A stretch of 64,000 nt of DNA from Ailurus styani (Eukaryota > Chordata > Mammalia > Carnivora > Ailuridae): assembly GCA_002007465.1 (NCBI GenBank), contig LNAC01000039.1, positions 2,368,884 through 2,432,883 on the forward strand, read 5' to 3'. This document shows, piece by piece, positions 1 to 11,559 of this stretch. The notes below the pieces were generated by a model that was given only the letters and a program-made list of their open reading frames with translations, ran no database searches and was not told where the DNA came from. The translations under genes were made by a program, and so were the position numbers. Each line of letters opens with the position of its first letter. Within the stretch, counting starts at the first letter, position 1.

Positions 1-186
1 TTATTCATTTATTTGACAGGGGGAGAGAGAGAGAGATTACAAGTAGGCAGAGGCAGGCACAGAGAGAGGAGGAAGCAGGCTCCCTTCCGAGCAGAGAGGC
101 CGATGTGGGCCTCGATTCCAGGACCCTGGGATCATGACCCGAGCCAAAGGCAGAGGGTTTAACCCGCTGAGCCACCCAGGCGCCCC
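1..186 (-). mobile_element. tRNA-Lys-derived carnivore SINE, cut by window edge
   Basis: Reversed SINE: TTTATTTGACAG with a GAGA tract, then GCAGGCTCCC, CAGGACCCTGGGATCATGA and GAGCCACCCAGGCGCCCC. The poly-A (T-rich) end runs off the left edge. Confidence 0.9.
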
Positions 187-1639
187 TCCAGGTTTCACTT
201 TTTAACATGAATTTGAAAGTAGAATTAATATAACAAATAATATAAATATCAAGTAACCAATAAAAGTCTCTTTATTAAAATATATAGATAGTGTAAAAGG
301 AGGAGAGTTATATGCATAAATTGAGCATTATTTATACAAACAAAAATCCTCCTTGCAAACAACATATTTATGCCTTTAGGAAAACAAAGTTAACATAAGG
401 AAATACATCAGCTATGTAAGGAATACATCTGTGCCCCTGGTTATTTAGAAATATAAATCACTAATGCTTAATGGAACAGTCCCCAGGAATGACATCATGA
501 TAATGTTCTGGGGTGCTCAAACAGGACCCAGGTTAATTCAGTCTCCCACCTGATGTATAGTGAAAGGTCCATTAAATGAAAATGACTATAAAAATAGAAA
601 AAGAAAAGCATGGTGAATTCAATTTTTTAAATACTAGGATTATCACTACACATGTAAAATAAAAGACTAAAAAAAAAAAAAGATGACAAGTAGTAATCCA
701 CACAGCCTTATTTCTAGTGTGGCTTAATCCTAGACTACAGATCCAGTCTACAAAATCAACAGGGACCTGAGAAAAGGCTCTAATGTTCAGACAGATTTTT
801 AAATTAGAGTGCTTTTCCATTTTATGTTTTTCCCCCAATTATTCAGCATGTCTCACTGATAGCTTGATGCTCAGACACTGAAATTCTAGATTCTGGCATG
901 ACCCCATCGTTCCAGGATTCAGTGATATTCTACATGAACACAATAGAGAGCAACTTATTTCAATGGAATCAGGGAATTTATGGTTTAAAAAGAGCCATTC
1001 TAAGGTCTCTAAGCCTAGATTCTATGGCTAGTGAGGTCCTAAAACAAAAAGTTGACCTTAGCTTCCATAACTGAAAATGAATGAAAATTCAAAACACTAA
1101 TTTTTAAACTCACTCTTGAATTCAAAATCTTGCTAATTCACATTTATGTGACGACAGCTATAATAGTACTAAGACAATTACCAGAGGATTAATATATCAA
1201 TTTCTATACTTAGAGATATTTAAAAATCTAAGTGTTACCTAAGGCAATTACCTTGAAGACCCCTAATATCTTCAGGGAAAAGCCAAAGGGAGAATAATTG
1301 ACTTTGCTAATTTTACCCTTGGCAATTATAAAACAGCTCTGAATTTCTTATGACTGCAGAAACCCTTCATTTTATGGCCTGCCCCAGGAGAAGTACAGAG
1401 ATAAACACATAATACAGAAATTCAGACAAGAATTCAGTAGCACAAGAAAATGGAAAATTGGTAGAATGAATAAGTCATAAAAAATTAAAGTTGCTACAAA
1501 TACAGTAACTTTAATTACCAAGTTAAATACACACCCTCAAAAAAAGCTGTCACTGTGAAAAGACTGACATGTACAGAAATTCTGTATTAAGTTCTGCCTG
1601 CTCCCTCAGTTCCGTGGTCTCTCTTTTCTTTGCTATTTT
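187..1639. other. AT-rich intron sequence, nothing recognised
   Basis: About 1.4 kb with no recognised repeat, RNA gene or convincing coding frame. It has short A-runs and scattered stops in all frames. Confidence 0.6.
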
Positions 1640-1849
1640 TTAAAAGATTTAATTAATTAATTAATTAATTAATTTGACAGACAGCAAGAGTGAGAGAGCA
1701 CAAGCTCGGGGGGAGCAGCAGAGGAAGAGGGAGAAGCAGGCTCCCGGCTGAGCAGGAAGCCCGATGCAGGGCTGGATCCTAGGATCCTGGGATCACGACT
1801 GGAGCCAAAGGCAGACACAGTTCACAGACTGAGCCACCCAGGTGACCCT
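1640..1849 (-). mobile_element. Carnivore SINE with TTAA-rich tail
   Basis: Reversed SINE ending GAGCCACCCAGGTGACCC. The A-rich tail has become five tandem TTAA units (about 1648-1674), a tail-derived microsatellite. Confidence 0.85.
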
Positions 1850-1954
1850 CTCTTTTCACTGTTATTACTGACAAATTTTTCTTTTCTTTTTTTAAGTAAG
1901 ATATAATTGACATACAACACCTACTAGTTTTAAGTGTACATTACGGTGATGCAA

Positions 1955-2245
1955 TATTTTTTTAAAAGATTTATTTTAGAAAGAGAGAGAGAGAATGGGG
2001 AAGGGGCAGAGGGAGAGGGAGAGAAGAATCTTTTTTTTTCCTTTGAAGATTTTATTTATTTGCCAGAGAGAGAGCACAAGCAGAGGGAGCAGCAGGCAGA
2101 GGGAGAAAGAAAGAGAGAATCTTTAAGCAGACTCCACGCTGAGTGCAGAGCTGGACACAGAGCTCGATCTTACAACCCTGAGATTATGACCTGAGCCAAA
2201 ACCAAGAGTCTGACACTTAACTGACTGTGCCACCCAGATGCCCCA
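1955..2245 (-). mobile_element. Composite SINE: one SINE inserted in another
   Basis: Two A-tail/GAGA starts occur in succession (about 1958 and 2031) but only one 5' end (ATGCCCC at 2245). AGAATCTT repeats at both edges of the inner piece (about 2025 and 2117), as expected for a short SINE copy inserted into an older one. Confidence 0.65.
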
Positions 2246-2633
2246 GCAATGTGGTATCTTTATACATTACAGAATGATCCCTACAGTAAGTCTAGTTACT
2301 ATCTGTCACCGTACAAAGTTATTACAATATTATTGACTATGTTCCTTATGCTGTATATTACATCCCCATGATTTACTTATTTCATAACTGGAAGTTTTTA
2401 CCTCTTAATCCCCTTTACCTATTTTGTCCATGCCAACCCCAACCCCTTTGTTTCCTGTACCTATGAGTGTTTCTGTTCTGTTGTTCATTTGTTTTGTTTT
2501 TTAGATTTCAGATATAATTGAGATTATGTGACATCTGTCTTTCCAAGTTTTATTTCACTTGGCATAATGTCCTCTAAGTCCATCCATGTTGTCACAAATG
2601 GCAAGATTTCATTCTTTTTTATGGCTGTGTAAT

Positions 2634-2635
<2 letters not shown>

Positions 2636-2681
<46 letters not shown>

Positions 2682-2683
2682 CC
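2636..2683. repeat. (TC)n(AC)n microsatellite
   Basis: A run of about 14 TC units followed by about 8 CA units, within the reversed L1. Confidence 0.95.
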
Positions 2684-2905
2684 ATATATAAAGAGCATAT
2701 GGTATATATACCACATCTTCTTTACCTATTCATCTATCAACAATGTTTCTTTCTTTTCTTTCTTGTAAGAGAAAATTAAAACATCATTAAATAGAAACCT
2801 AACTTTACTAAGACATTAGCCATATGTATAGAACTTTAAAAAATTTAATACTGCCCCAAAGAAATATTTATCACTATCTCCTCCTCCAACTAAAAAATGC
2901 TTGTT

Positions 2906-3103
2906 GGGCGCCTGGGTGGCTCAGTGGGTTAAAGCCGCTGCCTTCGGCTCAGGTCATGATCCCAGGGTCCTGGGATCGAGGCCCACATCGGGCTCTCTGC
3001 TCAGCGGGGAGCCTGCTTCCTCCTCTCTCCTCTCTCTCTGCCTGCCTCTCTGCCTACTTGTGATCTCTCTCTCTATGTCAAATGAATAAATAAAATCTTT
3101 AAA
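2906..3103 (+). mobile_element. Young carnivore SINE with perfect target duplication
   Basis: Full-length copy from GGGCGCCTGGGTGGCTCAG to an A-tail. AAAAATGCTTGTT occurs on both sides (about 2893-2905 and 3105-3117), which points to recent insertion. Antisense to PDSS2. Confidence 0.93.
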
Positions 3104-3834
3104 AAAAAATGCTTGTTAATGATTAGTATAATCCTTAATCAATTTAAGCTTCTGGGAACTCATTTAATAAAATTAGTCTTCTTCTGAGATATAACTACTT
3201 TTCTTAAAAAAAAATAAACTGCCAAGTATTTAAATGAAAGGAGTTAGTTCTGAGTATGAAAGATTTATCAAAGAGAATTCCTGACTTTCAAGAACTTTAG
3301 TTACCCCTTATAATCTCCTCAGTTTAAACTACTGTTCACATGGTTTGGAGACCATCTAGTACGATTAAAAGAGAGCTACTAGAAGCCTAGATTTGTAGAA
3401 GATCAATTATAGACCCCCGGACATGGTACTCAAGGTCTTTCAAAAGAACTGATCCAGTGAAGCATCTTTTGAAATTGACCTTCACAGAACCTTCAAATTT
3501 TGAAGAACAAGGAACAAAAGGATCCTTTTTTTTTTTTTTTTGGATGAACAGAACAGTGGCATAGAATAAAGACTTCAATTCAACACACAATTATCAAATT
3601 TAAAAAACAACATATGATGGCCCAAAAAGGAAAAAGAAATTCCTCATCAAAAAGGGTCAATAAAATGAAAATCTAAAAGTGCAAACCGGTGCAGAGACAG
3701 TGAAGGTATTAGGCCTCACTGAGGAGGAAGGAAATGCCTGATCATCCTTATTTCAGGGAGAAGCTTCAGGCTGAACTGTTGCTTGGATATGCTGTTTTTG
3801 TTTTGTGTGTGGTTTTTTTTTTTTTTTGAATCAA
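3104..3834. other. Unique AT-rich sequence
   Basis: No repeat recognised apart from poly-T runs near 3525-3541. Nothing coding is supported. Confidence 0.5.
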
Positions 3835-4029
3835 ATACTGCCACTGAAATCCAGTGCCTAATGGAGCAGATGGTGGAGGTCTTAGACTCTGGAACATTTA
3901 TAGTGATGCTTCTGAATGCAAAACACCAAGAGTGGATTATACAAACTATGAAACTGAATTGATTTTGATGGGAGTAAAGCTTCCATTTTCTCTGAACTTG
4001 AACTGCACTGAAAGAAAGATGTGTGAATG
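3835..4029 (+). pseudogene. Possible decayed coding remnant
   Basis: One plus-strand frame here stays open for about 60 codons (PVPNGADGGGLRLWNIYSD and onward) before a TGA near 4027, shortly upstream of the unidentified frame at 4327. No start, splice signal or family match was recognised, so this may be chance. It is listed because the two open stretches are close and on the same strand. Confidence 0.15.
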
Positions 4030-4326
4030 ATGCAAGCTAGCTAAGAAAAAGGAACACATTAAACATCATTCCCATAAAGTGAGTGGCTAAAGCAAGCAAA
4101 TACTGGTTTATGTCATTACAGTATGATTATATTTGTATGAAATACCATCTTCTTAACCTTATGTAAGATTTCATCAGAAGAGCTTAAAGTAAGTTAAAAC
4201 TAATGATTAGAGAAAACAGAAATTTGTCAAAAGGCAGTAAGTCTCGTTTTAAGATGAGGCCAGGCAGATGGTTAATTACTGAAATGTGGATTTAGTTACC
4301 AAATCCTGACTATCTCTTCTTCTTAG

Positions 4327-4549
4327 GTATGTGGGTCTAACCTACGAGCGGCCAGTGTATGTGACTAGAGCTAGTCATATGCGGGGCCAGGCACCCAGAA
4401 ACTACACCAGGCCTGTACCTTCTGAGGCCTCCTCCTCCTTCAAGACCCAGAGTTCATCACAGACCAAGCAGGAATGGTCAGGAGGAAAGATGGATGATAT
4501 AGTTGTAGAGGGGCTCTCAAAGGCAATGGATCAGTCATCCTTCCATTAA
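4327..4549 (+). other. Unidentified open frame behind a splice-acceptor-like site, antisense to PDSS2
   Basis: A good acceptor-like signal (CTGAC branch-like sequence, pyrimidine run, TTCTTCTTAG) ends at 4326. It is followed by a plus-strand frame with no stop for about 73 codons, ending in TAA at 4547-4549. The frame reads YVGLTYERPVYVTRASHMRG, then a Ser/Thr/Gln-rich part (SEASSSFKTQSSSQTKQEW), then KMDDIVVEGLSKAMDQ. Base composition is clearly richer in G+C than its surroundings. No start is needed if this is a terminal exon. I do not recognise the protein. It could be the last exon of an antisense gene, a decayed gene or retrocopy fragment, or chance. No poly-A run marks a recent retrocopy. 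Confidence 0.35.
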
Positions 4550-4699
4550 CATACGAATTCCATTTAAGGAGAGAATTTAGTGAGATGCATCAAAGTAGAC
4601 TATACACATAGAAAATGGAGCAGTTTGAGGGTAAATAAAAAGAACGCCCAAATGGTAATAAATCTCTGGAGGGAGATTTGAGATGTTCTATTACTCCAT

Positions 4700-5075
4700 T
4701 TTATATAACCAATTCATTTCTTACTCTGGCCTCCTTTCCACGTGAATATAAGCTATATATTATAGGTACCATACCATATTTTCCCTAAAAATCAGCAAGT
4801 CCGTCTCATGAAAATATGTGCTAGCCAGAAGTGTGATGGGGAGGTAAGGCAGAATGCTATCTGTCTCCCAGTATCTGTTATCTGTATATCTCTCAGATTT
4901 TTGGCTGGGTACATGGCTACCCACAAAAAAGTTTACATTTCCTAGTCTCCCTTCTAAGCAGTGTGGCCATATACTTAAATTCTGGCCAGTAGGTAAGCAG
5001 AACCATCTTAAGTAACTTCTGAAAAATGTCTTTAAAGTGGTGATATTGTACAATTTATCATCCAAACTGGGACAC
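4700..5075 (-). mobile_element. Possible old LTR-type or DNA-element fossil, reversed
   Basis: TTTCCTAGTCTCCCTTCTAAG followed by GTGTGGCCATATACTTAAAT resembles common old mammalian repeat text (CTCCCTTGCAGCTAGGTGTGGCCATG). Too diverged to name a family. Confidence 0.35.
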
Positions 5076-5422
5076 TTGAGAGTAAAAAGAGTGCTAAAAA
5101 TATTAAAATTTTATACTTTTTGAAACATGTATTTATTAACAATTGACTTTATTATGTTGGTGGACCTGCTATTAAGTTCTACTCAAAAACTATTTTCAAA
5201 AATGAAATTTAAAAAGAAAGAAAAATAACATATATCCATGTACATTAAAACAAAAAAGAACTTTATATTGGTCATCTGAATATTAAAAAATAGCCAGTAG
5301 AATAAATAATTATTCTTGGTAACTATTTACATACTTTAACTCATTTCTTAGCCATTTCTGTCCCTAATACTGTGTAACTGGCATTTTTCTGAAGAATGTG
5401 CTTTTATTTTATTTTATTTTAT

Positions 5423-5621
5423 TTTTATTTTTTAAAGATTTTATTTATTTATTTGACAGAGAGAGATCACAAGTAGGCAGAGAGGCAGGCAGAGAGAGAG
5501 GAAGAAGCAGCCTCCCTGCTGAGCAGGAAGCCCGATGAGGGGCTCGATCCCAGGACCCTGAGATCATGCATGACCTGAGCCGAAGGCAGAGGCTTTAACC
5601 CACTGAACCACCCAGGTACCC
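5423..5621 (-). mobile_element. Carnivore SINE nested in the tail of an older SINE
   Basis: Reversed SINE ending CACCCAGGTACCC, preceded by a TTTTA-type tail repeat (5402-5430). It sits inside the flanks of the older SINE at 5622-5738. Confidence 0.88.
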
Positions 5622-5738
5622 TTTTATTTTATTTTGTAAAAGATTTTAAGTAATCTCTACACTCGACATGGGAATTCAACCTACAACCCTGACATCAAGA
5701 ATCACATGCTTTACTGACTGAGCCAGCCAGGAGCCCCT
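5622..5738 (-). mobile_element. Old diverged SINE (short type)
   Basis: AAGTAATCTCTACACTCGACATGG, then GAGCCAGCCAGGAGCCCC. CTGAAGAATGTGCTTT occurs at 5389 and again at 5737, the target duplication of this older insertion enclosing the younger SINE as well. Confidence 0.75.
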
Positions 5739-5769
5739 GAAGAATGTGCTTTGAAAAATACGGCATTTT

Positions 5770-5950
5770 GGGGCGCCTGGATGGCTGAGTTGGTTAAGCG
5801 TCTGTCTTTGGCTCAGGTCGTGATTTCAGGGTCCTGGGATTGAGCCCCTTATTGGGCTCCCTGCTTGTAGGGAGCCTGCTTCTCCCTCTCCTCCCTGCTG
5901 TGCTCTCTTTCTCTCTCTCAAATGAATGGATAAAATCTTAAAAAATAATT
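5770..5950 (+). mobile_element. Carnivore SINE
   Basis: GGGCGCCTGGATGGCTGAG to TAAAATCTTAAAAAATAA. Its tail continues straight into the AT/GA microsatellite. It lies about 30 bp from the reversed SINE pair on its left, giving an inverted repeat. Confidence 0.9.
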
Positions 5951-6004
5951 AATAAATATATTTATAAATATAAATTATATACATACATACATATGTGTGT
6001 GTGC

Positions 6005-6085
<81 letters not shown>
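5951..6085. repeat. Compound (TA)n(GA)n microsatellite at a SINE tail
   Basis: Interrupted AT-rich units, then about 20 TA units (6011-6050) and about 17 GA units (6051-6085). Likely grew from the SINE A-tail and is probably length-variable. Confidence 0.95.
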
Positions 6086-6091
<6 letters not shown>

Positions 6092-7141
6092 ATAAAACTG
6101 CCAGCAATTTTCTTCACAGGTGCATCTTATGACTAATTTGAAATTATTGATACCTTCAGTTGATTCTTATTGTTAGACCATAATATTTTTAATTGAGAAA
6201 CTGCTCATTCTACAGATTCTGAGTTACCTGGTAAGCTCTGAGAAAATCTGCTAAATGGGAGAGAAACTCAATTCTAACTTTTTAAATATTGTAAAGTGTA
6301 ACTATTCCAGCCCAAATATTTTCAAGGTACTGTCTTTTTGCTTCCTTCAGAGTACCTTTCTTTGACAAATATTTTTATAAGACAAGTCTTGTCAAATAAA
6401 TTGCCTCTATGATTCTTTTGAATGTTTTACTAAAATTAGATGCTGCAAAATCTAGGCCTTCTCAATTTCATTTTATTCATGTGTGTGTGTAATTTATTCA
6501 AAATAGCAGCAGTACCAAAGATTCTTCTTGCAAGGTGAGATATTCCACATCACAATTATAGAATTGTAAATTTTAATCTTGAGTATCATTTGATATCTTA
6601 CTTTTTATTTTGCTCTGTTCCTCTCTTGCTTTTGTAAGGAAAAATTCCAAGGCATTTTCATTAATTGTTTTCACTGTAGTTCCCTGAGAGTTTCATTTTG
6701 TGTTCTATTTATTGAACACTGAAGATTTCGAATGGATTTTGAGCAAGATGTCACCAAAATTTTATGACTCACTTATAACAAAGTTCAATATCATTGTTGG
6801 GTATAAAGATTTTGAAAATCTGATTAATGGTAGGCAACAAAGACAGCAGGTACGTACTGTGGTGCTGTATTTTTGTACTCAACACCAAAATCCTCAAGAT
6901 CTTATAGTTTGAAGACTTGAATATTAAAGATACTTGTAGATTTTTACAATAATACCTTCTATTTGAATTAATAGAATGTTAATACTTGTTATGATGTGAC
7001 TAGGAATTATGGGTATGTCACAATGAATTTCAACTACTCCATAGGTTTCTCAGTGTATTAAGAACATCATTTTTACCACAACACTGTGTGTGCTTCACCA
7101 ACATGTGTACTTGTATTATTTTTATAAACTAATATGTTTAT
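6086..7141. other. AT-rich sequence, SINE-free
   Basis: About 1 kb with no recognised repeat. A 70-codon open frame at 6700-6912 has no recognisable domain and is likely chance. Confidence 0.5.
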
Positions 7142-7152
7142 CTCCCATGTAG

Positions 7153-7256
7153 TACTTTATTTACTTAAGTGATCTCTACACCCAGAGTGGGGCTTGAATT
7201 TACGACCCCGAGATCAAGAGTCATATGCTCTATTGACTGAGTCAGCTAAGTGCCCC
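7153..7256 (-). mobile_element. Old diverged short SINE
   Basis: AAGTGATCTCTACACCCAGAG, GACCCCGAGATCAAGAG and GTGCCCC are the reversed older SINE form. CCATGTAGTA and CCATGTTGTA flank it. Confidence 0.75.
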
Positions 7257-7849
7257 TTCCATGTTGTATTTTAAACTGAATTTCCAAACTCAGTCATAAT
7301 GCTCTACCTTTGATAGAGTACACTTCCAAAAGCTTTACCTTGATCCCATGAGTGGATGGAAAAAATAAGACATTTTTTTGAATTAACTAAAATGATTTAA
7401 TACTTAAAGTACCAGCTAACACTCAACTAAAACTGTAATTATTTAACTGCTTGTAACGTTTTTCTTCTGCCAATGGAACCAACAAATATAAAGTGATTGC
7501 TTACCTTTTCCTATGTGCACATAAAAAACCTATGGTCGAAAATGAGTGCAATTAATCTAGAAAAATAGACACTTGTCTAAAAGTTAGGCTTCACTTTTTC
7601 ACCAGATTTGATGCTTCTGCTTCCTGTTTTCATGTGGTTAGTGATACCAGTATGGCCTTTGGATAGTAAATGTCAACATTTTGTGCAAATTATACATTCT
7701 TTATCAACTCTCTCACCACTTTAAAAAATGAAATATATAGTTTTTAGCTTATTGCTGCCAAAAGGGTTTACTGCAAAAAAAAGTGTTGCCAAACAATAAA
7801 ATAATTATAGGTTTACATTACACAAGCAAACGTGCTCAGTCTACTCTCT

Positions 7850-8690
7850 ATCCTCTCTGATCAGTCTTGATTTTCCACATGTACTTCACCAATGCCCCAC
7901 TTCCACCTTACTATGTTTCCCACTGAACTTTGGAACTGGTATCTGGTAGCTTGGTGACTCTTAAAGGCCATGCAGAGGCCATAGAACAACTGGGTGATAC
8001 ATCAAGTGGCCAGGCAGGACAGCAATGTCAAATACTTCTACACCTGATACAGGAAGAAGTTAACGGTTAACCTAGACATTCAGTGCACTTTGTTCTATCA
8101 GCAATTGCCCCGTGTTCTGTTCTTGATTGGGAGGCATCTGAAAGGGCTGGGAATAGAAATAAGTTATTGCTGGTTGTCCTCCAGATTTAATATCACCTTA
8201 ATATGAGAACACTCTCCACTGTATATGGGTCGCACATTCTATTAGCCTAGACAAAAACTGAGGCAGAGGTTGGAAGTATAAAGTAGACATCTATGAAACC
8301 CATCCTGGCTCACCTTAACATAATTACTAGTAATCGTTCTCTGTTAAAAAAAAGTCCAGGGCAAATGTTAAGTCAGTTGGGATTCTGGGACAGCAGACTT
8401 ACACTGAGACTATCCTTAGCAAACCAGGATGTACCCTCACTTGATCTTCAGGAGAAGGAGATCTGCCTTTCTCTGTCTTCCTCCTCCTCCCTTCTTATTG
8501 ACCAGAGTGAGAACATGATGGCAGCTATCTGGGCCAAAAATACAGTAGTAAGATAGGGATGGCAGAGCAGTAAGACAGAAAATGCCTTGGCTCCTGACTT
8601 CAGAGAATCAATCCTAGACTAGACGGCCTGGTTCTGAATGTTTTTTGCATGAGAAAGAAGAAATCTTATCTTGTTTCGGCCACTGTTATT
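7850..8690 (+). mobile_element. Possible old LTR-like repeat
   Basis: The end of the stretch (TTTCGGCCACTGTTATTTTATA) resembles the 3' end of old mammalian LTRs (AAGCCACTGTTATTTTG). The body is too diverged to classify, and nothing coding is supported. Confidence 0.3.
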
Positions 8691-8699
8691 TTATAACTA

Positions 8700-9295
8700 A
8701 ACCTAGTTCAAATTCATATACAAGGGATATCTCTACAATCTTTCTAGAAAAGAGCTTGGCAATATGTATCGGGAATGCTAAAAATGTCTAAACCCTTTGA
8801 GCCACTTTTAGGTATTTATCTGAACAAAATAATCTGGAATGAGGGATACTGCTGTGTAAAGATCTTTACTGCAGATCTATTTATGACAATAAAAAAATCA
8901 GAAGCAACTTAAGTTCCTAAAATGAGACATTTGTTAAATAAATGATATTTCATCTAAATAATTGAGTATTATGCAACAATTAACAAGTTTGTGGAAAATG
9001 TTAATAACATGGGAAAATACCCACATCATGATATAAAGTAGGAAAAATAGGCAGGATTAAAGAAAAAACCTTATACATGTAAGTTCTCACCTATGTTACA
9101 AAAAATTCACATATATAAAGGTAGGAGTAAGCAAAGAAAAAGCTTGTAAGGAGACACATCACAATATTAACTAGCAGTGATTATCTCTGGATAGTGAGGT
9201 AATATAGGTAATATCTGTTTATATATCTTCTCTGTGTTAACTATTCAACAGTATTCTGTAATTAACAAATCATTATAACCAGAAAAAAGCCAAAT
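8700..9295 (+). mobile_element. Old L1M-type 3' fragment
   Basis: Text order matches old L1 ORF2 end and 3' UTR: GAGCTTGGCAATATGTATC, TTTGAGCCACTTTTAGG, TTTATGACAATAAAAAAATC, TTAAATAAATGATATTTCATC and GATTATCTCTGGATAGTGAG. Ends about 185 bp from the exon 3 donor. Confidence 0.7.
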
Positions 9296-9450
9296 TAATT
9301 TCAAAACTCTTTGCTAGCATTTACCGGTTTTACTGGTGTTGACACTGCCACCACTATCATCACAATTTTACTAAGGATCTCCATGTGGGGAGCTGGGGCA
9401 GCGGGGTGCATAGACCTCCCCACAGCTCCAGGAGAGCCACCTGAAAGTCA

Positions 9451-10001
<551 letters not shown>

Positions 10002-10508
10002 AAAGATTATTCCTTTTTAATGAAGTTTTTCATAGAGGTCTCTCCACTGAGCAGTTTGGGATCTATAAGCAGATCTTGACATGTTCCTTCCCTAGAACAT
10101 TCCTCACCCTTCCTCTCATGAATAACCAGGACTTCCAGAGAGAAGCTGTTAGTGGAGCCACTCTCTATAGTTCCATTTAGATACTCTTACCAGCATACCT
10201 TTCCCATCTCTGTAATTTTAAGATTTCTGAAATTCCTTTCTAGAACCTAAAGAAACTCCAGTTTAAGGGGGACCCTAAACCTTATCAGGCATTAAGTTAA
10301 ACACTTTTGTATGTTACCTTTTTTAAGTCTAATGCAAAGCTACGGGATTTACAGATGAATAAAATGTGGTCTCTTTCTTCAAAGACCTTACATTTCGGAA
10401 TAAAAACCAAGATATATACCTACAGTAGTAAATAAAACAGAGAAGGCCCTGGAAAAGTTTATAGTACAGTACTGTATCAGACGGGATGTCAAGTAATGTT
10501 TCTTTCCT

Positions 10509-10760
10509 TTCCCCCACTTTTTTTTTTTAAAGATTTTATATATTTATTTGAGAGAGAGAGAGAGAGAGGAGAAAGCACAAGGAGAGGCATGGGGAGGGGC
10601 AGACGGAGAGGGAGAAGCGGGCTCTCAGCTGAGCAGGAAACCTGACTTGGGGCTCGATCCCAGGACCCCCGGATCCTAGGACCTTTGGGATCCCAGGACT
10701 CCGTGATCATGACCTGAGCCAAAGGCAGATGCTTAGCCAACTGAGTCACCCTGACACCCC
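10509..10760 (-). mobile_element. Carnivore SINE with internal B-box region duplication
   Basis: Reversed SINE, flanked by AATGTTTCTTTCCT and AATGTTTCTTTTCT. The stretch 10659-10710 carries GATCCCAGGA twice with extra sequence between, so the copy is longer than its neighbours. Confidence 0.85.
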
Positions 10761-10854
10761 GAAATGTTTCTTTTCTTATACCTTTCTATAGTTTGTACAT
10801 TTTCTACAATGACAAAAGCATTATTTTAAAATCATAAAAACCCAAACAATTACT

Positions 10855-11045
10855 AAAATACTTAAATTTCATAACCATCCTACAGTAGGTATTACTAACT
10901 CCTTTTTATAGGTGAGAAAATCATTTCACAGTGTTAAATGGCTTTCCCAAAGGCATACAGCAATATAGAGCTGGAAATCTGTTGCAATCGGTTACAAATG
11001 ACTTCATGTGAATCACACCACTTGGTTTCCATGCTCCTGTGTTGT
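10855..11045 (-). mobile_element. MIR, reversed
   Basis: CATAACCATCCTACAGTAGGT, ATAGGTGAGAAAATCATTTCA, CCCAAAGGCATACAGCAA and GAGCTGGAAATCTG follow the order of the reversed MIR consensus. Confidence 0.65.
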
Positions 11046-11069
11046 CTTTTCCATACTAACTCTGGGCTA

Positions 11070-11495
11070 AGCCATGTGACTGAAACATACCCCCTGACAT
11101 CCATGTCACGTCTCCTCCTTGATTAACTCTGAGTTGATGATATGACTTGCTTGGTCAGTGAGGTATCAGCAAATGTGGGACAAACAAGCTTGGTAAGTAT
11201 TTTTGCATTGGGGCTTACCCTATTGGAATGCTGCCCCAAGACTACATGTGAAGAAACCCAGTCTAGCCTCCTTGAGAATGAAAGACATCATGAAAAGAAG
11301 AAAGCCCAGCTTTTCTACCCATGGTCACCCTCCAGCTGACCTACCAGGTAAATGCAGCCACATAAATAAATCCAGGAGAAACTAGCAGACGATCAGTCCA
11401 GCCAATCCACAGAACTATGAAAAATAAAATGCTTACTGTTTCAAGCCACCAAGTTTTAGGGGCAGTTTGTTATACAACAGATAACTGATACTTCA
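11070..11495 (+). mobile_element. MLT1-like MaLR LTR
   Basis: Ends in the typical 3' part AATGCAGCCACATAAATAAA, AATAAAATGCTTACTGTTTC, AAGCCACCAAGTTTTAGGG and TTTGTTATACAACAGATAACT, matching the MLT1-type LTR order with its AATAAA signal. Confidence 0.75.
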
Positions 11496-11559
11496 AAATC
11501 CAACCTATTTCCACTATACCAGGCTGCATAAGCACCTAGATCACCAGTTGCAAGATTTT

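Larger units (their letters stand above)
1870..2765 (-). mobile_element. L1 3' fragment, reversed, interrupted by SINEs
   Basis: Plus-strand text such as AAGATATAATTGACATACA, TACTATCTGTCACCGTACA and CACTTGGCATAATGTCCTC with CCATCCATGTTGTCACAAAT is the reverse of mammalian L1 3' UTR and ORF2 end. It is split by a composite SINE at 1955-2245 and a TC/AC repeat at 2636-2683. Confidence 0.75.
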
